Positions 26,563 through 37,099 are shown, counted from the stretch's first letter. The stretch is 64,000 nucleotides of DNA from an uncultured Clostridia bacterium (GCA_944412445.1 CALYBJ010000011.1:1-64000), one strand, 5' to 3'. Numbers and translations are program-made. The notes: generated from the letters alone by a model not told the origin.

Positions 26563-28203
26563 ATGCCTATTACGGAATATCTTGAAAGAAACGCAAGACT
26601 GTATCCCAACGATATAAGCCTTGTTGAAATAAATCCGGCAAATCAGCCGGAAAGGCACGTAACATGGAGAGAATACAATCTTATTGAATCCTCGGCGGCG
26701 GAAAAATACCGCCGTGAAATGACATGGCGTGAATTTGATGTAAAGGCGAACCGCTTTGCAAATCTTCTCTTTACAAGAGGAATAAAAAAGGGCGACAAGG
26801 TGGCAATACTGCTTATGAACTGCCTTGAGTGGCTTCCCATTTATTTCGGAATACTTAAAACGGGAGCTTTGGCAGTGCCCATGAACTACCGTTACGCCGC
26901 CGATGAAATAAGATACTGCGCTGATCTTGCAGATGTAAGAATGCTTGTTTTCGGACCTGAGTTTACGGAGAGAGTTACTCAGGTTAAGGAGCAGATGAAT
27001 ATAGACGATTATTTCTTTGTGGGAAAACAGGAGGAAACTCCCGAATATGCCGACAACTATGCTCAGATGGTATATTTCTGCTCCACCATAGTGCCTCCCG
27101 TTGAAATCAGCGACGAGGACGACGCGGCGATATATTTTTCATCGGGAACAACAGGCTTTCCCAAGGCGATACTTCACAGGCACGCGGCGCTTGTGGCTTC
27201 CTGCAAAGCGGAGCAGAACCACCACTCCCAGACAAGGGACGACGTTTTCCTGTGCATACCTCCTCTTTACCATACGGGAGCTAAAATGCACTGGTTCGGC
27301 AGTCTGCTTTCAGCCAGCAAGGCGGTGCTTTTAAGAGGCGTTAAGCCGGAATGGGTTTTACAGGCTGTTTCGGAGGAAAAGGCGACGATAGTATGGCTTC
27401 TTGTGCCCTGGGCGCAGGATATACTTGACGCTGTTGACAGGGGAGATATTGATTTAAAGGATTACAGGCTGTCTCAGTGGAGACTTATGCACATAGGCGC
27501 TCAGCCGGTGCCTCCAAGCCTTATAAAAAGATGGGAAAAGGTTTTTCCCAATCATCAGTATGACACAAACTACGGGCTTTCCGAGTCAATAGGCCCCGGC
27601 TGCGTGCATCTGGGGGTTGAGAACATAAGAAAAGTAGGAGCTATCGGAAAGGCGGGCTACGGCTGGCAGACAAAGATAGTTGACGAAAACAGAAATCCCG
27701 TAAAACAGGGAGAGGTCGGCGAGCTGGCGGTTAAGGGCAACGGAGTTATGAAATGCTACTATAAAAATCCGGAAGCAACTGCGGAGGTTCTGACCGATGA
27801 CGGCTGGCTTTTAACGGGAGATATGGCGAAGGAAGACGAAGAGGGCTTTATATATCTTGTTGACCGTAAAAAGGATGTTATAATAAGCGGCGGTGAAAAT
27901 CTTTATCCGGTACAGATCGAGGACTTTTTAAGAGCCAACGAAAAGGTAAAGGATGTGGCTGTAATAGGACTTCCCGACAAAAGACTGGGAGAGATTGCGG
28001 CGGCGATTATCGAGATAAAGCCGGGAATGACCTGCACAGAGGATGAAATAAACGAATTCTGCGAAGGACTGCCCAGATATAAAAGACCGAAAAAAATAAT
28101 CTTTGCCGATGTTCCCAGAAATCCCACCGGAAAAATCGAAAAGCCCAGACTCCGTGAAATTTACTGCGGAGAAAGGCTTGTTGAAGCCCAGACAACACAC
28201 TGA
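26563..28203 (+). CDS. AMP-forming acyl-CoA synthetase
   Basis: 546 residues with an AAGGAG ribosome site, 15 bases after the symporter. ANL superfamily motifs are in order: P-loop-like YFSSGTTGFPKA (about 190), YGLSES (about 337), TGDMAKEDEEGF, the RKKDVIISGGENLYP hinge (about 434) and the catalytic lysine in NPTGKIEK (about 521). It activates a carboxylic acid to its CoA thioester. Residues 25-45 include an extra stretch, so the N-terminus departs a little from the family pattern. Confidence 0.92.
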   Translation: MPITEYLERNARLYPNDISLVEINPANQPERHVTWREYNLIESSAAEKYRREMTWREFDVKANRFANLLFTRGIKKGDKVAILLMNCLEWLPIYFGILKTGALAVPMNYRYAADEIRYCADLADVRMLVFGPEFTERVTQVKEQMNIDDYFFVGKQEETPEYADNYAQMVYFCSTIVPPVEISDEDDAAIYFSSGTTGFPKAILHRHAALVASCKAEQNHHSQTRDDVFLCIPPLYHTGAKMHWFGSLLSASKAVLLRGVKPEWVLQAVSEEKATIVWLLVPWAQDILDAVDRGDIDLKDYRLSQWRLMHIGAQPVPPSLIKRWEKVFPNHQYDTNYGLSESIGPGCVHLGVENIRKVGAIGKAGYGWQTKIVDENRNPVKQGEVGELAVKGNGVMKCYYKNPEATAEVLTDDGWLLTGDMAKEDEEGFIYLVDRKKDVIISGGENLYPVQIEDFLRANEKVKDVAVIGLPDKRLGEIAAAIIEIKPGMTCTEDEINEFCEGLPRYKRPKKIIFADVPRNPTGKIEKPRLREIYCGERLVEAQTTH

Positions 28204-28213
28204 TAAAATAATG

Positions 28214-28244
28214 CGCCCGAGTTTTCGGGCGTTTCCTTTTTTTT
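28214..28244 (+). terminator. Terminator after the acyl-CoA synthetase gene
   Basis: Seven-base stem CGCCCGA/TCGGGCG with a four-base loop and a T-rich tail. Confidence 0.85.
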
Positions 28245-28326
28245 CAAAGCAGGGAAATATTTTTGCATTTACTCTTTCTCTCAATATAAATATAATTTAT
28301 TTAAAAATATGAAAGAGAGAGAAAAT

Positions 28327-28953
28327 ATGAGTAAATTAAATTTTAATAAGAGCGGAAAAGGCGTTTATGAATTTTTCTTAAAAGAAAAAATAACCTTCGG
28401 AACGCTTTTTGCCGCCGTGGGAATGCTTTTGGTGTTTTCCTTTATCAAAGACCCGGAGGTTTATACAATAAGCCTTATAGGCGTTGAGCATCCGGCGCTG
28501 TTTTTTATTTTATGCTCCGTAATGGGACTTGCCTGCGGAAGCAATATTCTTTATTTTTTCAGAAAAAGCGGCTTTAAAAGCAGAGTATGCTATGTTTTGA
28601 CCTGCCTTGCAAACATCGCCATGGTTATAGCCTCCTTTACCATGACAGAGGGGTATGTTCATATTGTCACGGAGCTTCACTGGGCAATGGCGCTTATGTT
28701 TATGATAATAAATCCCGTGATGATTCTGCTGTGCGCCGTTCACCTGATAAAACAGGGCTGCAAAAATTATTTAATACCCATTGCCGTATTCGCTCCGGTG
28801 TATCTTGCCGATGTGCTTTACATAGGAAAAACCTTTCTGTCGGAAGGCCCCATGGACGGCAAAAACGGAATTATAGAAATAATCCCCATAACAATGACCT
28901 TTATCCTCTTAGTGATATTTAATCACACTTCGTTTTTAAATAAGAAAAAATGA
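28327..28953 (+). CDS. Hypothetical membrane protein with about six helices
   Basis: 208 residues from ATG 28327, preceded by GAAAGAGAGAGAAA; an upstream in-frame ATG (28309) has no site. About six hydrophobic helices occur with short loops, a lysine-rich N-terminus and a KKK C-terminus. No family motif is recognised. It stands alone between two terminators, with a weak TTGCAT-16-TATAAA promoter at 28263-28290. Confidence 0.7.
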   Translation: MSKLNFNKSGKGVYEFFLKEKITFGTLFAAVGMLLVFSFIKDPEVYTISLIGVEHPALFFILCSVMGLACGSNILYFFRKSGFKSRVCYVLTCLANIAMVIASFTMTEGYVHIVTELHWAMALMFMIINPVMILLCAVHLIKQGCKNYLIPIAVFAPVYLADVLYIGKTFLSEGPMDGKNGIIEIIPITMTFILLVIFNHTSFLNKKK

Positions 28954-29029
28954 TTGACGCTATTATGAAGTTTATTTTTCAATGATGATGCACAAATAAA
29001 TTTTAGTTTTTAATAATGAAATCAGACTG

Positions 29030-29076
29030 CGGCAGACCGTTTAAATCAGAATTTTACGGGCTGCCGGTTTTTTTTC
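29030..29076 (+). terminator. Terminator after the small membrane protein gene
   Basis: CGGCAGACCGT pairs with ACGGGCTGCCG (one mismatch) around a 15-base loop, followed by a T run. Confidence 0.75.
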
Positions 29077-29084
29077 TGCATTTA

Positions 29085-29113
29085 TTGACAAGCAAAAAAT
29101 TAAATTGTATAAT
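29085..29113 (+). promoter_or_regulatory. Consensus promoter of the acyltransferase gene
   Basis: TTGACA (29085-29090), 17-base spacer, TATAAT (29108-29113). Confidence 0.85.
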
Positions 29114-29139
29114 TTGTTTCAGAAAGGAAGATGTATTTT

Positions 29140-30309
29140 ATGTTAAAACAACGAAACAGCGTGGATTATATTAATTTTATGCGTGTTGTTGCGATGATGA
29201 GCGTGTTTCTGCTTCATATTCAGTCGTATACAGGCATACGGAATTATGATTCACCGTTTACATTTATGTTAAGGACTCCCGCATGGGCAGGAGTATGGAT
29301 TTTTGTCTTTATATCCGGTTATCTTATGGGAAAAGGGTTTTATACCGGAAGATATAAGCTTGAAAGCGTAAAAGATTACTTTTTGTTTATGCTTAAGCGG
29401 TTCATAAGACTTGCCCCGTCATATTATATTTATTGTTTTTTGGTACTTGTATTTTTCAGAAGATCTTTCATTGAGAATTATCCTAAAGCAGTTCTTCAGA
29501 TTTTTACTTTTACATACAACGGAACACCCGGAGTTAACGGAACGGGTGTAGTTTGGTATGTTTCAACGGTAATGCAGCTTTATCTTTTTGCGCCGATAAT
29601 ATTCTTAATAATAAAAAAGATAAAGTCACCGGTTCTTAACTATGTAATATTTTTTGCTGTCGCGGCTGCGGGCTGTGTATTGCGGTATACTTTAAGGCGT
29701 CAGGGATATGACTGGTATGACTGGATTTATACTTTTTCGCCCATGAATCTTGATATATTTATATGCGGAATGATTATTAACAGGTTTACCTGCGGCGCAA
29801 AAGAGGACGATTTGTCTCCGAAAATAAGAAAAACAGCCAAAATAATTGTATCCGTTTTATTTATAGGACTTATAGAAGCCAACTGCTGGATTTATTTTTA
29901 TCAGCTTTCAAGAGATGAGGTTTTTTATAAGCATTTTCTTCCGACGGTATATATTCTTGTGTGTGCCGTATTTATGATTGCTTTTGATTATGAAAGAAAT
30001 ATACCGAACGCAAAGCCCACATTTAAAAATATATGCAAAAACCCCTTAAGGATTATAGATCATCTGGCTTCAATCTCCTTTGAATTTTATCTGTGGCATA
30101 CGTTTGTATTTTATACATTCTCCTCTAATGTTACCATTGAGGATAAATATATGGTTCACTATACAAAATACACTCTCATAACCTTTGTTATTACTTATGT
30201 TTTATCTGTTGCGCTGCACTTTGTCGGAGGAAGCATTACGAGGCTTGCCAACAAAGGACTGAAAAAGCTTCAGGAAAAAAATGCAAATAAAAAGCAGGAG
30301 GCGGCTTAA
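29140..30309 (+). CDS. Membrane acyltransferase family 3 (OafA/WecH-like)
   Basis: 389 residues from ATG 29140, nine bases after AAAGGAAG; ATG 29131 abuts that site. It has about ten membrane helices. The family's first-helix motif is present as FMRVVAMMSVFLLHIQ with the conserved His, and RLAPSYY follows as the arginine loop. It should O-acetylate (or otherwise acylate) a surface glycan or lipid-linked sugar. The next gene begins one base after its stop. Confidence 0.85.
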   Translation: MLKQRNSVDYINFMRVVAMMSVFLLHIQSYTGIRNYDSPFTFMLRTPAWAGVWIFVFISGYLMGKGFYTGRYKLESVKDYFLFMLKRFIRLAPSYYIYCFLVLVFFRRSFIENYPKAVLQIFTFTYNGTPGVNGTGVVWYVSTVMQLYLFAPIIFLIIKKIKSPVLNYVIFFAVAAAGCVLRYTLRRQGYDWYDWIYTFSPMNLDIFICGMIINRFTCGAKEDDLSPKIRKTAKIIVSVLFIGLIEANCWIYFYQLSRDEVFYKHFLPTVYILVCAVFMIAFDYERNIPNAKPTFKNICKNPLRIIDHLASISFEFYLWHTFVFYTFSSNVTIEDKYMVHYTKYTLITFVITYVLSVALHFVGGSITRLANKGLKKLQEKNANKKQEAA

Positions 30310-30310
30310 A

Positions 30311-31336
30311 ATGAAAATTAAGATAAAATCCATAATGTCTGCTTTTGTTTTGTCGGTGCTTTTAATATTCCTGCCGGTATCGGTATCAGCCGGTGGAGAA
30401 ATATCGGGAAGCGGCACAGAGGCTGATCCGTATCTTATAGAGGACGCTGCGGATCTTCAGTATCTTCAGGCTTCCGTTTTAATGGGGAAAAGCTATTCCG
30501 GTCAATATTTTGTCCAGACAAAAGATATTGATATGTCCAGTATAGACGACTGGGAGACGATAGGCTGCTGGGCATTGAAAAAAAGCTTCGGCGGTGTATA
30601 TGACGGCAGAGGCTTCAGCATAAAAAATTTAAAGTGCGATGAGGTATATTCCGGACTGTTTGATTCTCTCAGCGGAATAGTCGTTAATCTTAGGGTTGAG
30701 AATTTCAGTCTGTCAGGGGACTGCTGCGGAGGAATTGCGGCAAATGTCAATGGCGGAGGAAAAATAGCCGGCTGTATTGCAGCAGGAACCTTTGCGGGCG
30801 AAGCAGCAGGAGGAATTGCGTACAGCAACAGCGGAATAATTGTAAACTGTTATTCCGATTGTGTTTACGGCAATGATAATTACGGCGCCTTTTCCTATGC
30901 CGGAGCAGGAAAATTTATCAGCTGCACATCCTCAGATCAGCAGATAAAAGGCAAAAACTTTAAAGGGCTTGCATTTAAATCGAGCATAGTTGATGCAAAC
31001 TACTTTTCAACCCAACAGTTTGTAAAGGATTACAATAAAAATGCGTACGATGCTTTATATTTCAACGGAACTCTTTTCCATTTTCAAATTCCTCTTGAAT
31101 ATTCCGGCGGACAGGTTGAATATTCAAAAAATTCAAACTTTTCAATTTTCAGTTTCGGAACGGTGAAGGCATTATGGGCGTATATAATGTTTTTTGATGT
31201 TGCGGCTGCGGCGGTAATAGGTATAATTTTTTTAACAGGCTCCGGCTCAAAAGAGTATAAAACCGAAAAAACCGTGAGTAAAGCCTTAAAAAATTCAGAA
31301 ACTGATACAGAAGAAACGCTGCAAAAGCAAATATAA
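30311..31336 (+). CDS. Secreted, membrane-anchored protein with GLUG-like repeats
   Basis: 341 residues from ATG 30311, which has AGGAGG nine bases upstream. A signal peptide ends near VSAGGE. Residues 30-200 hold beta-helix-type repeats: DAADLQYLQ, GGVYDGRGFSI, YSGLFDSLSG and GGIAANV, similar to GLUG-motif surface proteins. A membrane helix lies near 285-310 with a Lys/Glu-rich cytoplasmic tail. It is coupled to the acyltransferase gene. It may hold or display surface carbohydrate; function unknown. Confidence 0.75.
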   Translation: MKIKIKSIMSAFVLSVLLIFLPVSVSAGGEISGSGTEADPYLIEDAADLQYLQASVLMGKSYSGQYFVQTKDIDMSSIDDWETIGCWALKKSFGGVYDGRGFSIKNLKCDEVYSGLFDSLSGIVVNLRVENFSLSGDCCGGIAANVNGGGKIAGCIAAGTFAGEAAGGIAYSNSGIIVNCYSDCVYGNDNYGAFSYAGAGKFISCTSSDQQIKGKNFKGLAFKSSIVDANYFSTQQFVKDYNKNAYDALYFNGTLFHFQIPLEYSGGQVEYSKNSNFSIFSFGTVKALWAYIMFFDVAAAAVIGIIFLTGSGSKEYKTEKTVSKALKNSETDTEETLQKQI

Positions 31337-31399
31337 AATGTCTGTATACTGTACAAACAATAATAGTGTAAATATTTGCTGTTTTGTGGGAAATGACAG

Positions 31400-31428
31400 T
31401 TGATAAATTTTTCACAATAAGATAAAAT
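31400..31428 (+). promoter_or_regulatory. Promoter of the pgk-tpiA-gpmI operon
   Basis: TTGATA (31400-31405), 17-base spacer, TAAAAT (31423-31428), about 50 bases before pgk. Confidence 0.7.
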
Positions 31429-31477
31429 AATAATGGCAGTAAATTTTAAATTTATTATTTATTAAGGAGATAAAAAA

Positions 31478-32668
31478 ATGAGCGTTTTAAACAAAAAAAC
31501 AATCGAAGATTTAGACGTTGCGGGCAAGAAAGTTCTTGTACGCTGCGATTTTAATGTTAAGATGGAAAACGGCGTTATTACAAGCGACAAGAGAGTAGTT
31601 GCGTCTCTTCCCACAATCAAGTATCTTCTCCAGCACAATGCAAAGGTTATTCTCTGTTCTCACTTAGGCAGACCCAAGGGACAGGTTAATCCCGAATTTT
31701 CAATGGCTCCCGTTGCAGAGTGCCTTTCAAAATATCTTGGCATCGAAGTTAAGCTTGCAAAGGACGTTGTAGGCGAGTCTGCCCATGAGCTTGCCGCTTC
31801 TCTTAAGGACGGCGAGGCAATGCTTCTTGAAAACGTACGCTTTGAGCCCGGCGAAACTAAAAACGATCCCGAACTCAGCAAGCAGTTTGCATCTCTTGCG
31901 GAGCTTTATGTAAACGACGCTTTCGGCTCGGCTCACAGAGCTCATTCCTCAACGGCAGGCGTAGCTGATTATCTTCCCTCGGCAGTAGGCTATCTTATGC
32001 AGAAGGAAATCGACGTTATGGGCAAGGCGCTTGAGAATCCCGTAAGACCTTTCGTAGCGATTCTCGGCGGCGCAAAGGTTTCAGACAAAATCGGCGTTAT
32101 TGAAAATCTTATTGAAAAATGCGATACGCTTATCATCGGCGGCGGCATGGCTTACACATTTATGAGAGCCATGGGATATTCCGTAGGAACATCAATCTGT
32201 GAAGAGGATAAGCTTGACCTTGCAAAAGAGCTTATGGCAAAGGCAAAAGAAAAGAAGGTTAACTTCCTTCTTCCCGTTGACAATGTAATCGGACGCGAGT
32301 ATAAGCCTGATACTCCCTTTATGCAGATATTCTCCGACGCTATTCCCGACGGCTGGATGGGTCTTGACATTGGCTCCACAACTCAGGAGCTGTTCTCAAA
32401 ATCAATTATCGGCGCAGGAACGGTTATCTGGAACGGACCTATGGGCGTTTCCGAGTGGGAAAACTTCGCAGGCGGCACAATTGCGGTAGCAAAGGCTGTT
32501 GCCGATTCCGGAGCGATTTCAATTATCGGCGGCGGCGATTCCGCGGCGGCTGTTAAAAAGCTTGGCTTTGCAGAAAAGATGACCCACATTTCAACAGGCG
32601 GCGGCGCTTCTCTCGAATTCCTTGAGGGCAAAGAGCTTCCCGGCATCGCCTGCATCGACAACAAATAA
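31478..32668 (+). CDS. pgk: Phosphoglycerate kinase
   Basis: 396 residues, standard length, with an AAGGAGA site. It converts 1,3-bisphosphoglycerate and ADP to 3-phosphoglycerate and ATP. Substrate-binding RCDFNVKM and SHLGRPKG motifs lie in the N-domain, with [13 protein letters not shown] at the hinge and the nucleotide-binding [11 protein letters not shown] and [13 protein letters not shown] in the C-domain. It is the first gene of a glycolytic operon; the usual upstream gap gene is not here. Confidence 0.98.
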   Translation: MSVLNKKTIEDLDVAGKKVLVRCDFNVKMENGVITSDKRVVASLPTIKYLLQHNAKVILCSHLGRPKGQVNPEFSMAPVAECLSKYLGIEVKLAKDVVGESAHELAASLKDGEAMLLENVRFEPGETKNDPELSKQFASLAELYVNDAFGSAHRAHSSTAGVADYLPSAVGYLMQKEIDVMGKALENPVRPFVAILGGAKVSDKIGVIENLIEKCDTLIIGGGMAYTFMRAMGYSVGTSICEEDKLDLAKELMAKAKEKKVNFLLPVDNVIGREYKPDTPFMQIFSDAIPDGWMGLDIGSTTQELFSKSIIGAGTVIWNGPMGVSEWENFAGGTIAVAKAVADSGAISIIGGGDSAAAVKKLGFAEKMTHISTGGGASLEFLEGKELPGIACIDNK

Positions 32669-32692
32669 TAATATTAACAGGAGAATAAACTC

Positions 32693-33460
32693 ATGAATAA
32701 AGCACTTCGTAAAGCAGTTATCGCAGGTAACTGGAAAATGAATATGACGCCTTCACAGGCAAAAGCACTTATTGAGGAAATGAAGCCTCTCGTAAAGGAC
32801 GCCGACTGCGACGTAGTTCTCTGCGTACCTTATGTTGATGTATTTGCCGCCATGGAGGCAGCCGAGGGTTCAAATATCAAAATCGGCGTAGAAAACTGTC
32901 ACTGGGCGGAGAGCGGAGCCTTCACCGGTGAAATCTCTTCCGTAATGCTTAAGGAAATCGGCGTACCCTATGTAATAATCGGACATTCCGAAAGAAGACA
33001 GTATTTCGGTGAAACAGACGTAACGGTTCAGAAGAGAGTAAGAGCCGCGCTTGACAACGGACTTAAAGTAATTCTCTGCGTAGGCGAATACCTTGAGCAG
33101 AGAGAGCAGGGCATTACAAGCGAAGTTGTTCGTATGCAGACAAAGATAGCTTTAGGCGGAGTATCCGAGGCTGAGCTTGAAAATATTATAATCGCTTACG
33201 AGCCTGTTTGGGCAATCGGCACAGGCAAAACAGCCACAGCCGAGCAGGCAAATGAGGTTAACGCTGAAATCAGAAAGTGCGTCGGCGAGCTTTACGGAAA
33301 GACAGCGGCAGACAAGCTTACAGTACAGTACGGCGGTTCAATGAACGCCAAGAACGCTGACGAGCTTCTGGCTCAGGAGGATGTTGACGGCGGACTTATC
33401 GGCGGAGCTTCTCTTAAGGCTGCGGACTTCTCGGTAATAGTAAAGGCTGCTTCAAAATAA
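32693..33460 (+). CDS. tpiA: Triosephosphate isomerase
   Basis: 255 residues, a TIM barrel interconverting dihydroxyacetone phosphate and glyceraldehyde 3-phosphate. The catalytic lysine is in GNWKMN, the electrophilic His in IIGHSERR, and the catalytic Glu and loop 6 in [12 protein letters not shown]; the phosphate-binding YGGSMN follows. It lies 24 bases after pgk with an AGGAGA site. Confidence 0.98.
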   Translation: MNKALRKAVIAGNWKMNMTPSQAKALIEEMKPLVKDADCDVVLCVPYVDVFAAMEAAEGSNIKIGVENCHWAESGAFTGEISSVMLKEIGVPYVIIGHSERRQYFGETDVTVQKRVRAALDNGLKVILCVGEYLEQREQGITSEVVRMQTKIALGGVSEAELENIIIAYEPVWAIGTGKTATAEQANEVNAEIRKCVGELYGKTAADKLTVQYGGSMNAKNADELLAQEDVDGGLIGGASLKAADFSVIVKAASK

Positions 33461-33506
33461 TAAGGCGCCTTAAAAAGGGACAAAAGCCCGTAATATAAAT
33501 TAATAG

Positions 33507-33532
33507 TCGGGCAGGTTTTATAACTTGCCCGA
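33507..33532 (+). promoter_or_regulatory. Hairpin between tpiA and gpmI
   Basis: TCGGGCA/TGCCCGA with two further pairs and no T tract. It probably sets mRNA processing or stability rather than termination. Confidence 0.45.
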
Positions 33533-33556
33533 TTGAAATATAAAGGAATGATTAAA

Positions 33557-35068
33557 ATGAAAAAACCTTATGTACTTTGTATAATGGACGGCTTCGGCAA
33601 CAACGAGGACACCTACGGCAACGCTATAAAAGCCGCAGACACTCCCAATCTCGACAAGCTTTTTGAATCATGTCCCCACACTCTTATAGGAGCTTCGGGA
33701 CTTGATGTCGGACTTCCCGACGGACAGATGGGCAACAGCGAGGTAGGACATACCAACATAGGCGCCGGCAGAGTAGTATATCAGGAGCTTACGAGAATAA
33801 CCAAGTCTATAAGCGACGGAGATTTCTTCGAGAATGAGGCTCTCAGAGGAGCTATGGAGAACTGCAAGGAGAAGAACAGCGCGCTTCATCTTATGGGGCT
33901 TATGTCGGACGGCGGCGTTCACAGCCATAACACACATCTTTACGCCATAATCGAAATGGCTAAAAAATACGGTCTTGAAAAAGTATATGTTCACTGCTTT
34001 ATGGACGGCAGAGATGTTCCTCCTACATCAGGCAAGGATTTTATAGCAGAGCTTTACAATAAGCTTCAGGAAATCGGCACAGGTAAAATCGCAACTATCG
34101 AGGGCAGATATTACGCAATGGACCGTGACAACCGCTGGGAGAGAGTTGTAAAGGCTTATGACGCCATGACCAAGGGCGAGGGCAATAAATTCAAATGCGG
34201 CGTTGAGCTTATGGAGAAATCCTACGCTGACGGCGTAACCGATGAATTTGTAGTACCTTCGGTAGCTGAGGACGCGGAAAAAGTAAAGGACGGGGACAGC
34301 ATCGTATTCTTCAACTTCCGTCCCGACAGAGCAAGAGAGATAACAAGAGCCTTTGCGGATCCGGATTTCAGCGGTTTTGAGAGAGAACAGATAAAGGATT
34401 TGTATTTTGTCTGCATGACACAGTACGACGCAACAATGCCTAATGTTCATGTAGCCTTTAAGCCGGAATCACTTGTAAACACCTTCGGCGAATATATTTC
34501 AAAGAAGGGCATGACCCAGCTGAGAATTGCCGAAACGGAAAAATACGCTCATGTAACATTCTTCTTCAACGGCGGCGTTGAGAAGCAGTACCAGGGAGAG
34601 GAGAGAGTTCTTGTAAATTCTCCCAAGGTTGCAACCTATGACTTACAGCCTGAAATGAGCGCTTATGAGGTAACGGATAAGGTTGTTGAGCAGATTGAAA
34701 GCGGAAAGTTTGACGCTGTAATACTTAATTTTGCCAACTGCGACATGGTAGGCCATACAGGGGTTTTCGAGGCAGCCGTAAAAGCCGTTGAAACAGTCGA
34801 TACCTGCGTAGGCAGAGTAGTTGAAGCCGTTAAGAAAATGGACGGCGTAATGCTTATTACAGCCGACCACGGCAACGCAGACAAAATGTACGAGGCTGAC
34901 GGTTCACCCTTTACAGCCCATACAACAAACCTTGTTCCTCTTATTGTAGTAAACAAGGACTGTGAGCTTAAGGAAGGCGGCAAGCTTTGCGACCTTTGTC
35001 CCACGCTTCTTAATATTATGGGGCTTGAACAGCCTGCCGAAATGACCGGTATTTCTCTTATAAAATAA
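33557..35068 (+). CDS. gpmI: 2,3-bisphosphoglycerate-independent phosphoglycerate mutase
   Basis: 503 residues from ATG 33557, with AAAGGA nine bases upstream. It is an alkaline-phosphatase-fold Mn enzyme that interconverts 3- and 2-phosphoglycerate. It has the metal site in CIMDGFG, the phosphoserine in GQMGNSEVGH, GRDVPPTS, and the metal ligands in ANCDMVGHTG and TADHGNAD. It is the last gene of the pgk-tpiA operon, with a strong terminator after it. Confidence 0.97.
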   Translation: MKKPYVLCIMDGFGNNEDTYGNAIKAADTPNLDKLFESCPHTLIGASGLDVGLPDGQMGNSEVGHTNIGAGRVVYQELTRITKSISDGDFFENEALRGAMENCKEKNSALHLMGLMSDGGVHSHNTHLYAIIEMAKKYGLEKVYVHCFMDGRDVPPTSGKDFIAELYNKLQEIGTGKIATIEGRYYAMDRDNRWERVVKAYDAMTKGEGNKFKCGVELMEKSYADGVTDEFVVPSVAEDAEKVKDGDSIVFFNFRPDRAREITRAFADPDFSGFEREQIKDLYFVCMTQYDATMPNVHVAFKPESLVNTFGEYISKKGMTQLRIAETEKYAHVTFFFNGGVEKQYQGEERVLVNSPKVATYDLQPEMSAYEVTDKVVEQIESGKFDAVILNFANCDMVGHTGVFEAAVKAVETVDTCVGRVVEAVKKMDGVMLITADHGNADKMYEADGSPFTAHTTNLVPLIVVNKDCELKEGGKLCDLCPTLLNIMGLEQPAEMTGISLIK

Positions 35069-35087
35069 TAAGAACCCAATAAATAAA

Positions 35088-35120
35088 ACCGCGGAAATTT
35101 CCTCCGCGGTTAATTTTTTT
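35088..35120 (+). terminator. Terminator of the glycolytic operon
   Basis: ACCGCGGA/TCCGCGGT stem followed by TAATTTTTTT. Confidence 0.9.
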
Positions 35121-35138
35121 GTGCCTTTAGGTGTGGAA

Positions 35139-35196
35139 ATAAAGGGGCTTACCGCTTACGGATTTCTTCCGTTTTTGCGACAGCCCCTTTGATTTT
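35139..35196. terminator. Long hairpin at the 3' end of typA
   Basis: AAAGGGGCT (35141-35149) pairs with AGCCCCTTT (35182-35190), enclosing a smaller ACGGA/TCCGT hairpin. It lies just past the minus-strand typA stop. The T content on that side is short, so it may end transcription in both directions only partly. Confidence 0.6.
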
Positions 35197-35210
35197 AATT
35201 GCTTATTTAA

Positions 35211-37034
35211 TTATTTATGTCTGTGGGCCTGCTTCATTCTCTGTTCCTTTGAAAGGATTTTCTTTCTCAGACGGAGACTTTTAGGGGTAACCTCAAGAAT
35301 TTCATCCTCGCTTAAAAATTCCATGCACTGCTCAAGGCTTAAAACGGAATGAGGAGTAAGTCTCAAAGCGTCGTCGGAGCCGGCGGCTCTTGTGTTTGTC
35401 ATTTGTTTTTTCTTGCAGACATTGCAGACGATATCCTCGTTTTTTGAACATTCGCCGCATATCATGCCCTCGTAAACGGGAACGCCGGGTCCTATAAACA
35501 GGCGGCCTCTGTCCTGAGTATTGAAAAGGCCGTAGCCTGTGCTTTCGCCTGCCTCGTGTACCACGATAGAGCCTCTGTCACGTGTCTGGATATCACCCTT
35601 GAAAGGCTCGTAGCCTGCGAAAAGATTATTCATGATGCCGTAGCCGTTTGTATCGGTTAAAAATTCACTGCGGTAGCCGATAAGACCTCTTGCGGGAATT
35701 TTAAACTCAAGGTGAGTAGTTCCGCCGTCACGGATGCTCATATTTTCAAGCTCGCCCTTGCGTGAGCCGATTTTCTCCATTACGGCTCCTACATAAGCGT
35801 CGGGAACCTCAACGATAAGCAGCTCCATAGGCTCCAGAGTGTTGCCGTTTTCGTCTGTTTTTAAAATAACCTTGGGTCTTGAAACGGCAAATTCATAGCC
35901 CTGTCTTCTCATTGTTTCAATAAGTATTGAAAGATGAAGCTCGCCTCTGCCCGATACCTTAAAGGAATCGGTTGTTTCGGTGTCCTCAACACGCATACTG
36001 ACGTTTGTTTCAACCTCTTTGTAAAGTCTTGCTCTGAGATTTCTGGAGGTTACGAATTTGCCCTCCTGACCTGCAAAGGGGCTGTCGTTTACCATGAAGA
36101 ACATGGAAATTGTGGGCTCGTCAATCTTTACGAAGGGAAGAGGCTCAATGCAGTCCGGCTGGCAGATTGTTTCGCCAATATTTAGTCCGTCAATTCCCGA
36201 TACCGCAACAATGTCGCCTGCTTTCGCGTCTGTGACTTCAACTCTTTTAAGTCCCTCAAACTGATAAAGTCTTGAAACCTTAACATTTTGAGTGGTACCG
36301 TCCTGCTTGCATATAACAACGTTCTGACCGTTTTTAACCTTGCCTCTTTCAACCTTGCCGATGCCTATTCTTCCTACATAGTCGTCATAGTCAAGGCTTG
36401 AGAATAAAAGCTGAAGGGGCTTGTCCTCATCGCCACCGGGGGCTTCGATATTGTCCAGAATCGCCTGAAGAAGAGGCTTCATGTCCCCTTCTCTTACATC
36501 CGGGTCAAGGGAAGAATATCCCTCTCTTGCTGAGGCGTAAACAACGGGGAACTCAATCTGATCCTCGTCTGCCCCCAGCTCTATAAACAAGTCAAGAACT
36601 TCGTCTACAACCTCCGCAGGTCTTGCGCCGGGTCTGTCGATTTTATTTATTACAACAAGAGGCTTTTTCTTGAGCGCCAAAGCCTTTGATAAAACAAATC
36701 TTGTCTGAGGCATACAGCCTTCAAAAGCGTCAACAAGAAGCAGAACGCCGTCTACCATTGTCATAATGCGTTCAACCTCGCCGCCGAAATCCGCATGGCC
36801 GGGAGTGTCGATAATGTTTATTTTAACTCCGTTATAGTGTACGGAGGTATTTTTGGAAAGAATAGTGATTCCCCGTTCCCTTTCCAGGTCGTTTGAGTCC
36901 ATAACCCTTTCCGCTACCTGCTCGTTGGCTCTGAATGTACCGCTTTGTCTGAGCATCTGGTCAACAAGCGTGGTCTTGCCGTGGTCAACATGGGCAATAA
37001 TAGCAATATTTCTTATGTTCTGCGCCGTATTCAC
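35211..37034 (-). CDS. typA: Ribosome-associated GTPase TypA/BipA
   Basis: 607 residues from a GTG start with GGAGGG seven bases upstream. It is a translational GTPase that aids ribosome assembly and stress adaptation. The P-loop [24 protein letters not shown] (G3) and [10 protein letters not shown] (G4) are clear, followed by the EF-G-like domains and the family-specific C-terminal domain, with two Cys-pair motifs near 540. Length is normal. Confidence 0.97.
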   Translation of the reverse strand: MNTAQNIRNIAIIAHVDHGKTTLVDQMLRQSGTFRANEQVAERVMDSNDLERERGITILSKNTSVHYNGVKINIIDTPGHADFGGEVERIMTMVDGVLLLVDAFEGCMPQTRFVLSKALALKKKPLVVINKIDRPGARPAEVVDEVLDLFIELGADEDQIEFPVVYASAREGYSSLDPDVREGDMKPLLQAILDNIEAPGGDEDKPLQLLFSSLDYDDYVGRIGIGKVERGKVKNGQNVVICKQDGTTQNVKVSRLYQFEGLKRVEVTDAKAGDIVAVSGIDGLNIGETICQPDCIEPLPFVKIDEPTISMFFMVNDSPFAGQEGKFVTSRNLRARLYKEVETNVSMRVEDTETTDSFKVSGRGELHLSILIETMRRQGYEFAVSRPKVILKTDENGNTLEPMELLIVEVPDAYVGAVMEKIGSRKGELENMSIRDGGTTHLEFKIPARGLIGYRSEFLTDTNGYGIMNNLFAGYEPFKGDIQTRDRGSIVVHEAGESTGYGLFNTQDRGRLFIGPGVPVYEGMICGECSKNEDIVCNVCKKKQMTNTRAAGSDDALRLTPHSVLSLEQCMEFLSEDEILEVTPKSLRLRKKILSKEQRMKQAHRHK

Positions 37035-37070
37035 AAAAACACCCTCCGGGATAATATTTTACAACTATAT

Positions 37071-37099
37071 ATAATACGCTTTTTTGCTTTTTTTCACAA
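37071..37099 (-). promoter_or_regulatory. Promoter of typA
   Basis: On the minus strand TTGTGA (37094-37099), 17-base spacer, TATTAT (37071-37076). Confidence 0.6.

Noticed and set aside
28007..28198. Minus-strand frame within the acyl-CoA synthetase C-terminus
   Set aside because: Antisense shadow of conserved ANL motifs, no start signals.
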